A stretch of DNA of 25,193 nt. Source: Cytophagia bacterium (GTDB lineage: Bacteria; Bacteroidota; Bacteroidia; UBA7662). A program made the translations under genes and the position numbers. Every line of letters begins with the position of its first letter. Position 1 is the stretch's first letter. Under the pieces are notes generated by a model that saw only the letters and a list, made by a program, of their open reading frames with translations, ran no database searches and was not told the DNA's origin. Shown in pieces: positions 16,306 to 21,904 of the stretch. Where the stretch lies: positions 1 through 25,193 of the forward strand of contig RFOZ01000011.1 of the NCBI GenBank assembly GCA_009926405.1, written 5' to 3'.

Positions 16306-17262
16306 TCAGGTTTCATTTGGAAATTCGTTGGGACGATCCGGCAAGAGTTGATTCAAGAATTTTTCGATCCAGGGTACCAGGCCGATAAACAAGGCGACTC
16401 CGCTAACATTAAACAAAAAATGCGCATTGGCAATCGCGCGCTCCATGCTTGCGCCTTGGCTCATCCACTGGCTGGCTTGAACCAAGGGTTGGAACAATAT
16501 CAGCCCAATAACAATCGTTGTAAGGTTGAACAAAAGGTGAAAAAGTCCTGTTTTGAGGGCCGGCCGTCGACTTTTGATGGTGGCCAGCATGGTGTCTGTG
16601 CAAGTGCCCAATTCGGCTCCCAGCATGATAGCGATTCCACCATCCAGTGCTAGAAAGCCGCCTTTTGCCAAGACCATGGCCATGGCCACAGTGGCCGACG
16701 AGGACTGGATGATAAGAGTCACCAAAGCACCTACCCACGCTCCGGTAAAAGGATGCGCTGCTTGACGCATCCAATTCTCAAAAAAGGCCTCGTGATGAAG
16801 GGGTTCAACCGCATTTTCCATCGTAAAAAGCCCAAAGAACAAAACGCCGAGGTACATCATCCCTTGGCCCAATAGGCGTTGTTTCCTTTGTTTTTTGAAA
16901 CCCATCATAACAAATCCAACGACCATGATCAAAGGAGCAAATTGCCCTATATCCATGGCGATAATCTGACTACTGATGGTAGTGCCGATGTTCGCGCCCA
17001 TCACAATCCCCATGGCCTGTCGAAGATTGAGAACGCGGCTGTTGACCATCACGATGGTCAGAATGATGACCGCCGACGATGAATCCAAGAGGATGGTTAT
17101 CAAGATGCCAATGAACACGCTGCTGAAACGGTTGGAGGTCCAGCGACGAATCCAAGTCGGGGCGGTATCCCCCAATGCATCGTACAAAGTTTCTGACAGG
17201 GATCGTACAGCGTAGAGAAAGAGGACCAACCCTGCTACAGCTGCTAATATTATTTCCATCAT
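16306..17262 (-). CDS. Na+/Pi cotransporter family (PF02690) membrane protein
   Basis: A 318-residue polytopic membrane protein with the two inverted Na/Pi repeats. Repeat 1: FIGILITILLDSSSAVIIL (DSSS at 60-63) followed by GANIGTTISSQ; repeat 2: VTLIIQSSSATVAMAM (QSSS at 186-189) followed by GAELGTCTD. These serine clusters and G-[AN]-x-[LI]-G-T turns are the substrate and sodium sites of the NptA/SLC34 fold. It lacks the C-terminal PhoU-like domain found in longer bacterial members. The first cluster has Asp where most relatives have Gln. It is downstream of the carotenoid fusion gene on the same strand with an 89-base gap, so read-through is possible, but no functional link is evident. Confidence 0.85.
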   Translation of the reverse strand: MMEIILAAVAGLVLFLYAVRSLSETLYDALGDTAPTWIRRWTSNRFSSVFIGILITILLDSSSAVIILTIVMVNSRVLNLRQAMGIVMGANIGTTISSQIIAMDIGQFAPLIMVVGFVMMGFKKQRKQRLLGQGMMYLGVLFFGLFTMENAVEPLHHEAFFENWMRQAAHPFTGAWVGALVTLIIQSSSATVAMAMVLAKGGFLALDGGIAIMLGAELGTCTDTMLATIKSRRPALKTGLFHLLFNLTTIVIGLILFQPLVQASQWMSQGASMERAIANAHFLFNVSGVALFIGLVPWIEKFLNQLLPDRPNEFPNET

Positions 17263-17351
17263 CGTTGGTCCGGTTCAAAAGTAAACCCATTGCACAGGAT
17301 TCGAAGCATTGATTCAAGGAAGAGGGAGGCGGTCCTATTCGACCGTGGCAG

Positions 17352-19463
17352 CTATGATCGACCCTGGCGGTAGAACCGGTGCATGGTCACGACATGAGGG
17401 AAACTCAAGCATGCCAGGAAAACAAAGAACGTACCCTCGGCCCCAAAGCCCTGCCAGCCTTGGGGAATCGCCAGGGGGGCCAAGGCTTGGGCCTCGCGTA
17501 TAAACCCGGAGGGTATCCTGGGCAGGGCGTAAAACAAACCCAGCAGAAGCCAGGCACCGGCATGAAAAGGCAGGGCCGCCTTCCACAGCGTCTTAGAATC
17601 AAGTTGGAGCCCGCTTTGCAAATCCTGCCAGCCCGTCCGGCTGTGTTGACCGATGAAGTACAGACCAAAGGCATGCATCAACGGGACTTGGCTAGCGATT
17701 ATCAACCAAAGCGAGGTCCATACCAGGGCTGATTTTTGACGAACCACACCAATGCCCACCCACAACGCCATGGTGGCAGTCGGAAGCGACCAAACCGACG
17801 GGCGATGGGTCATGGCTTCCACGATTTTGCTGGTTTCCTCGGAATGGGTGCCGGTGATATAGGCCAAAACCGACAGGCCCCAGGCAAAGGATGCCATGGC
17901 AGGAAGTCCCCAGGAACGTCCATCCGCTTGTCCAAAATGCCAAGCCGAATACGCCACAAAAAAAAGCAAGCTCCACCAGGGAAACCAAAACCATAACCCC
18001 AGCATCAAAGCCCCCAACCCAAGATAGCCGGCGATCATGGCGGCGGTGGGGAGCTTTCGAAGTTGTCCGCTTTGTAACAAATGATCAACGGCCCCGTGCG
18101 GTAGGCCCACGGTGATCATGCCCAGAGCCAGGCCCAGGTTGGCCACGACCGTGTACCAACCCGATGCACCCATCGAGGCGGCGCAGACTTGCCCACCCCA
18201 AAGGAGCAGGGTTAGGAGCATCAATCGCAGAGGCCAACCGGCGTGGCGTTCCCAGAGGGCGACCAAGAAGGGTTTCCAGGGTAAGCGCAGGAGCATCTTC
18301 AGGTCGTCCTGCCTGCTTGATTTTTCGTCCATAAAGCGCAAGACGGCGGACAGGGGCAAGCTCGCAAAGAGACGTTCAAAGATGGGCTTGCCTTGATGGG
18401 GACGTTTTCGAAGGATATGCAGAAGGAGACCATCCAGGAAGGCGTAACGGGGTTGGGCTTGCTCCCTTCGTTGGGCTTGCTCCCTTCGTTGGGGTTGCTC
18501 CGTTTGTTTGGGTTGCCCCGTTCGGGCGCCTTGATCTGCTTGTAAACCTTGATCCGCCCAATGCAGGGCCAATTCCTGCGCCTGTTGATGCATGGTTTTG
18601 AAAGCGTAACCTGTGCTGGGCTTGAGGGCCCGATTGCGGGTGCCCAGGTGCACTACCCCGGGTAATGTGCCAGGGTTTTCGCCTGGGTGCTCCGCCATGG
18701 GGATGATACCTTCTTCCCGGTGTACGATGCGGTAACCGCCTTGGTCCTTCCTAACAACAGCCATGTAATCGACCAGGCGTTGTTCGGCCAATTCGGCAGG
18801 GAGTATTTGCGTGCCAAATCGGGTCAACTCCACCAGCACCCTGTTCTCCGAATACGGTAGGATGTAAACAAACTGCGTGGCCCCGTCCTGGGGCACTTGC
18901 AAGTCCATCAGGGTAACACCCTCCTTTTTTTGCCAGGGAAGGTCCGTCTCCACGATCCATCCGTAAAAACTCTGTAAGAGTACGGATTCGTTGCCTTGAA
19001 CCCTCGATGTTGTTGGGCGCTTGGGGGGTCGCGAATCCAGGATCCAACGCGCCCGCACTTTCTCCGAACCGCAGGCGGCAAAGGGCCCCTCTGCATCCGA
19101 CCCTACATCGTCCACGGCCAGGGTCTTCCACGCCCAACCGTTGGCCTCGATGCGTCGGCTCAAATCTTCGTAGAGGTCCAGGCTGTTGACCTGGTAATAA
19201 CGCAGGGGTGCTATCGAAACCATGGGCTCATTCCCGGCTTGGGCCCTATCCCAGGAATGCCCGATTAAATCCTGGAGGTCCGTTACAACGGTTTCGGATT
19301 CTTCGGCCCAAAAGCAAAAAGTCTTGTCGTTGCTCGTTTTGGGGTCCGGGTCCAGGAACAAGACTCGCTTGCCCACCAAGAGACCTGCCTTCTCCAACGC
19401 CCGTACCGTGAGAGCGGCCGAAGCCCCTCGACCCACAAAAGCATAGTCTACCAACCCCGACAT
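17352..19463 (-). CDS. Fusion of lycopene beta-cyclase (CrtY) and Brp/Blh beta-carotene 15,15'-dioxygenase
   Basis: One 703-residue frame holding two enzymes. Residues 1 to about 400 are a CrtY-type lycopene cyclase: N-terminal FAD/NAD-binding strand DYAFVGRGASA, FCFWAE at 49-54, KPSTGYAF at 281-288, and the terminal IFERLF...VLRFMDE helices (361-380). Residues about 410-703 are a multi-helix membrane protein with Brp/Blh signatures: GLPHGAVDH (453-461), WHFGQAD (508-514), QHSRTGW (606-612) and FPHVVTMH (688-695), whose histidines are expected to bind iron. Expected chemistry: lycopene to beta-carotene to two retinals. A hydrophilic insert with hexapeptide repeats lies inside the cyclase part (307-339). 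The position four after His607 is Gly611, where archaeal Brp/Blh have His. No rhodopsin or other crt gene is in the window. Confidence 0.88.
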   Translation of the reverse strand: MSGLVDYAFVGRGASAALTVRALEKAGLLVGKRVLFLDPDPKTSNDKTFCFWAEESETVVTDLQDLIGHSWDRAQAGNEPMVSIAPLRYYQVNSLDLYEDLSRRIEANGWAWKTLAVDDVGSDAEGPFAACGSEKVRARWILDSRPPKRPTTSRVQGNESVLLQSFYGWIVETDLPWQKKEGVTLMDLQVPQDGATQFVYILPYSENRVLVELTRFGTQILPAELAEQRLVDYMAVVRKDQGGYRIVHREEGIIPMAEHPGENPGTLPGVVHLGTRNRALKPSTGYAFKTMHQQAQELALHWADQGLQADQGARTGQPKQTEQPQRREQAQRREQAQPRYAFLDGLLLHILRKRPHQGKPIFERLFASLPLSAVLRFMDEKSSRQDDLKMLLRLPWKPFLVALWERHAGWPLRLMLLTLLLWGGQVCAASMGASGWYTVVANLGLALGMITVGLPHGAVDHLLQSGQLRKLPTAAMIAGYLGLGALMLGLWFWFPWWSLLFFVAYSAWHFGQADGRSWGLPAMASFAWGLSVLAYITGTHSEETSKIVEAMTHRPSVWSLPTATMALWVGIGVVRQKSALVWTSLWLIIASQVPLMHAFGLYFIGQHSRTGWQDLQSGLQLDSKTLWKAALPFHAGAWLLLGLFYALPRIPSGFIREAQALAPLAIPQGWQGFGAEGTFFVFLACLSFPHVVTMHRFYRQGRS
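18453..18524 (-). repeat. Four degenerate 18-bp tandem repeats inside the cyclase-dioxygenase gene
   Basis: On the plus strand TTGGGCTTGCTCCCTTCG occurs at 18453-18470 and again, identical, at 18471-18488; two diverged copies follow to 18524. In the protein they read as hexapeptides of the type R-E-Q-A-Q-R and T-E-Q-P-Q-R (about residues 315-338). The period is a multiple of three, so copy-number change keeps the frame. The insert falls between the conserved KPSTGYAF segment and the C-terminal helices of CrtY, not at the junction with the Blh domain. Confidence 0.9.
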
Positions 19464-19564
19464 ACAGCCGAAGTTATTCCATAAGGAGGTCAGGATATCC
19501 CCGGATCGATAATTTTGTAGGATTCAAAGGTTGTTTAACTGGTAAGGCCCCTCCGCGGTAAAGG

Positions 19565-19777
19565 TTAGGGGCGGGATACAAATTCCTCTGCGATCATCCA
19601 CTTCTCTCTCAAGCGAAAGGCCGGTAAGGTTGAATTTTCGATCGCGTTGGAATGGTAGACCATCTCGGGAATTTCAGCAAGAGCGATTTCCCAGAGCAAA
19701 TTTTCATTTCCTCTGGTCAAGGATGCGTAAAGCCTTTGCAATTCGCTTATTGTATCCTTCGTAGTTTGGTTAATCAT
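19565..19777 (-). pseudogene. Remnant of a Fic-family protein (N-terminal piece)
   Basis: A 70-residue frame from ATG 19777: LQRLYASLTRGNENLLWEIA followed by LAEIPEMVYHSNAIENSTL. This matches the start of Fic-domain AMP-transferases, where the [SN]-N-x-I-E-[GN]-[NS]-T-L motif precedes the catalytic domain. The match stops after STL; a shifted frame continues for a few residues as LTGLSLERE, after which nothing Fic-like is seen, and the catalytic HPFxxGNGR motif is absent from the window. Length is about a fifth of a normal Fic protein. It is therefore probably a decayed or truncated gene. It could instead encode a small protein resembling the Fic inhibitory segment, but nothing supports expression. 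Confidence 0.55.
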
Positions 19778-19797
19778 TGATGGCCCGTGAAATTATA

Positions 19798-19831
19798 CGT
19801 GAAAACGTATTCATATATACCTGTTTTCACG
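19798..19831. promoter_or_regulatory. Inverted repeat CGTGAAAAC / GTTTTCACG upstream of the Fic remnant
   Basis: Perfect 9-bp arms at 19798-19806 and 19823-19831 with a 16-base spacer, ending about 20 bases before the ATG of the Fic remnant on the minus strand. An additional direct copy of CGTGAAA lies at 19786-19792, twelve bases before the one in the left arm. The layout (arms separated by about 1.5 helical turns, next to a start codon) fits a repressor operator such as those of toxin-antitoxin genes. It may also be part of the upstream region of the sigma-54 promoter, about 165-200 bases away. Confidence 0.45.
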
Positions 19832-19877
19832 GTAAGTGGCGCGGGTCATAGCCAATGGGGGTTTGGCAGGATTTGCA

Positions 19878-19905
19878 GCCACTTTGTCATCGGCCACTTT
19901 GTCAT
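19878..19905. repeat. Two 13-bp direct repeats GCCACTTTGTCAT
   Basis: Identical copies at 19878-19890 and 19893-19905, separated by two bases (period 15). They lie about 90-120 bases upstream of the sigma-54 -24 element, within the usual range of enhancer-binding-protein sites, but could be chance or a remnant of something else. Confidence 0.6.
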
Positions 19906-19931
19906 AATCCTATCAATTTTTATTTTGTGCC

Positions 19932-19954
19932 TACAAAATGTTTAACATTTTGTA
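19932..19954. promoter_or_regulatory. Perfect 23-bp palindrome, candidate enhancer or operator site
   Basis: TACAAAATGTT (19932-19942), a single central T, and AACATTTTGTA (19944-19954) are exact reverse complements. The core half-site ATTTTGT also occurs at 19922-19928, so three alternating half-sites are present (19922, 19933, 19947). The centre is about 55 bases upstream of the sigma-54 -24 GG. A perfect 11-bp-arm dyad without a real loop is a protein-binding site rather than a terminator; no terminator T-tract follows. Confidence 0.65.
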
Positions 19955-19994
19955 CATGCGCGCACGCGAGGCGTTGACTTGATTTGACCAAGGT

Positions 19995-20010
19995 TTGGCA
20001 CGATACTTGC
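19995..20010 (+). promoter_or_regulatory. Sigma-54 (RpoN) promoter
   Basis: TTGGCACGATACTTGC matches the sigma-54 consensus YTGGCACGrNNNTTGC in every fixed position. The -24 GG (19997-19998) and -12 GC (20009-20010) are exactly ten bases apart. Transcription would start near 20022, giving a leader of about 60 bases before the ATG at 20081. A gene that looks like rpoN begins at 25123 in this same window. Confidence 0.85.
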
Positions 20011-20080
20011 GGTGGTTGTCTTGTCGCTGCAGACGATTGTTTTACCAACCTATTTTCAAACTACCAAACCCAACCAACTC

Positions 20081-20794
20081 ATGAATGCAAACCATGTTAC
20101 CTCGAATGCGTCCACTTCAAATTCTCCATCGGCATCCCATGATTCCCAATCAGCATCCCATGCTTTCAATGTTCTCGTTCTTGACGAAAGCGGTTCGATG
20201 GGTTCCATCGCCTCCTCGGCACGGGAGGTTTTTGAAGGTTATCTGCACCGGCTGATCCAGGAACAAAAGGATTTACCCGACCTCACCCAATACCTGAACA
20301 TGTGGACTTTTGGGAAACCCTATGTTACCGAAAACATTCCGCTCGTTAAGGTGAGTTCCTGGGACAAAGTGTTCCCGGAGTACCGGCCATCGGGGAATAC
20401 CCCCATGTTTGATGCCATAGGCATGGCCATACGCAAATTGCAGGAGTCTCTGCGTTTGTTGGACTTGCAGCCCGATCAATACCAGGTCAAGTTCTTTATT
20501 GTATCGGACGGGGAAGAGAACGCCAGCGTTGAATACCGGGCAAGCCAAATTGGCCCCCTGATCAAAGGGCTAATTCAGGAAGGTTGGGGCTTTGACTACT
20601 ACGGGACCGACCATGATATTACCAACATGGCGGATACCCTTAACATTGAGCACGATCGTCGTATTCGCTTCCAAAAGACCAAAGTCGGGATGGAAAACGC
20701 CCGGGATCATTACATGAACGAACGACTTGCCGAAAAGATGGCCTTTATCGAAAAGCGCAGGCAGCAGGACCACGATTCCAAATCCAAGGCGTAG
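20081..20794 (+). CDS. VWA-domain protein under sigma-54 control
   Basis: The frame is open from a GTG at 20012, but that codon lies before the predicted transcription start; ATG 20081 is therefore preferred (237 residues). A Ser/His/Asn-rich N-terminus (1-28) precedes a von Willebrand factor A domain with a complete MIDAS metal site: Asp35-x-Ser37-x-Ser39 (DESGS), Thr107 (SGNTPMFD) and Asp143 (VSDGEEN). No signal peptide or membrane segment is visible, so it is probably cytosolic. The C-terminus is a charged helix (RLAEKMAFIEKRRQQ). Cytosolic MIDAS proteins usually act as adaptors in multiprotein complexes, for example with MoxR ATPases, but no such partner is adjacent. It is convergent with a WYL regulator. 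The physiological role is unknown. Confidence 0.85.
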   Translation: MNANHVTSNASTSNSPSASHDSQSASHAFNVLVLDESGSMGSIASSAREVFEGYLHRLIQEQKDLPDLTQYLNMWTFGKPYVTENIPLVKVSSWDKVFPEYRPSGNTPMFDAIGMAIRKLQESLRLLDLQPDQYQVKFFIVSDGEENASVEYRASQIGPLIKGLIQEGWGFDYYGTDHDITNMADTLNIEHDRRIRFQKTKVGMENARDHYMNERLAEKMAFIEKRRQQDHDSKSKA

Positions 20795-20831
20795 TCCGAA
20801 CCCTGTCCTTAGCGGTCCTCGTTTTGGGTTC

Positions 20832-21746
20832 TTAGGAGACTTCCTTGCTCAGATCCTTCAAATAGGCTAGGAACTCCTTGGAGCCCAAAACACGGACTTC
20901 CTCCGGTAACCGCAAAGCAAAGGCTGCCGGAGCCCGGTAATCCTGAACCCGTGCATTGAAGCGGTAGGTGGGTCCTCCTTGGGATTCTGTTGCAATCGGG
21001 CTGAGCTGCGCGGCAGAAGCGGGGTACTGTTCCCGAAGGAGTAGCATACCACGAAGGCTCAGTTCCATCTCCACACCTTTGGTAGGCTCCTCGCCTTGGA
21101 ACCCAAAAACATCGGGCTTGAAATAGCGGTGTAGATCGCGGTGCTGAATTCTTTGGTCTAAGATCTCCACATCGCCCATTCGTTCGATGTTAAAGTATTT
21201 GTTGCTCATGCTTGCCGGTTCAAAGGCCGATAGACTGCGGTACTGCTCCGTGAAGCAAACCGGTTCCACTACCCGGTCGTCGATGGTCTGGCTATGGGCC
21301 GATGCGTAGGAAACCAAGCGAATTTGCCGGCCTTCTTCAATGGCTGTGCTGATGACCTCAATCAGGTGCCCCAAATGCCCCAGGTGCAAAGAACCGTTAA
21401 GCCCGGCCCCCTCGGCCTGTTGAGGGTCTTCCACCTCCAGTTTGGACAAAACCGATTCGGCCAAGGGATGGTTCATGGCGGCACTTCGAATGACCTGAGC
21501 CATGAATTGATTTTCCTGAGGGGTGAACGGTAACAAATCCTGATGGCTGCCAACGATTTTGAACCGATTATTGGTTGGATCGCGATGCAGCTCAAAGCCC
21601 AGGTCTTTGAGCATTTCGAAGTAGCGGTAAACGGTGCGCTCGGAAGTTTTGAGTTGGAATGCAATCTGCTTAATAGCCTTGGCAGGCTCACCACGCAAAT
21701 AGCGAACCAGCTTGAGGACCCTCAAAATTCGTTGTTGGTTGGACAT
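20832..21746 (-). CDS. HTH-WYL transcriptional regulator
   Basis: A 304-residue protein of the DeoR/PafC-like class. Residues about 5-60 form a winged helix-turn-helix (RILRVLKLVRYL...AIKQIAFQLKTSERTVYRYFEMLKDLGFEL). Residues about 130-220 are a WYL domain (IEEGRQIRLVSYASAHS ... EPVCFTEQYRSLSAFEPASMSNKYFNIERMGDVEIL), followed by a WCX-like C-terminal extension. WYL domains sense ligands, often nucleic acid or nucleotide species, and control DNA-repair, defence or stress genes. The gene is tail-to-tail with the VWA gene (37-base gap), so it does not share its promoter. Its upstream gap (21747-21904) is AT-rich and contains a short TTGAC/GTCAA dyad. The target is unknown. Confidence 0.85.
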   Translation of the reverse strand: MSNQQRILRVLKLVRYLRGEPAKAIKQIAFQLKTSERTVYRYFEMLKDLGFELHRDPTNNRFKIVGSHQDLLPFTPQENQFMAQVIRSAAMNHPLAESVLSKLEVEDPQQAEGAGLNGSLHLGHLGHLIEVISTAIEEGRQIRLVSYASAHSQTIDDRVVEPVCFTEQYRSLSAFEPASMSNKYFNIERMGDVEILDQRIQHRDLHRYFKPDVFGFQGEEPTKGVEMELSLRGMLLLREQYPASAAQLSPIATESQGGPTYRFNARVQDYRAPAAFALRLPEEVRVLGSKEFLAYLKDLSKEVS

Positions 21747-21904
21747 ACAAAACTCTTACTTCGGTGAAGCCGAAAATAAAAGCTGCTAATCTAAATCTTT
21801 AACAATTTTTTTCCAACCCTTTGACCTTAATTGTCAAGGTATTATACAGAACACTTTTTATATCAATTTTTGATTTATAAAAGTTTATAGAACACCGAAT
21901 TGAT
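21747..21904. other. AT-rich gap between the WYL regulator and glyS
   Basis: About 158 bases. It contains a TTGAC(21821-21825)-7-GTCAA(21833-21837) dyad, which could be an operator for the WYL gene, and an ATCAA-TTT-TTGAT dyad at 21862-21874 that may form part of a weak AT-only stop signal for glyS. Neither is strong. No gene is seen. Confidence 0.3.

Larger units (their letters stand above)
19464..20080. other. Gene-poor region between the carotenoid fusion gene and the VWA gene
   Basis: About 617 bases with no intact gene. From left to right: the leader of the fusion gene (19464-19564), the Fic remnant (19565-19777), a 9-bp-arm inverted repeat (19798-19831), two 13-bp direct repeats (19878-19905), AT-rich DNA, a perfect 23-bp palindrome (19932-19954), the sigma-54 promoter (19995-20010) and the leader of the VWA gene (to 20080). 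Confidence 0.7.

Noticed and set aside
20012..20080. GTG start for the VWA protein
   Set aside because: It lies directly after the sigma-54 -12 element, before the expected transcription start.
20798..20831. GAACCC/GGGTTC inverted repeat in the gap between the convergent VWA and WYL genes as a terminator
   Set aside because: Arms of six bases with a 22-base loop and no proper T-tract are too weak to call.
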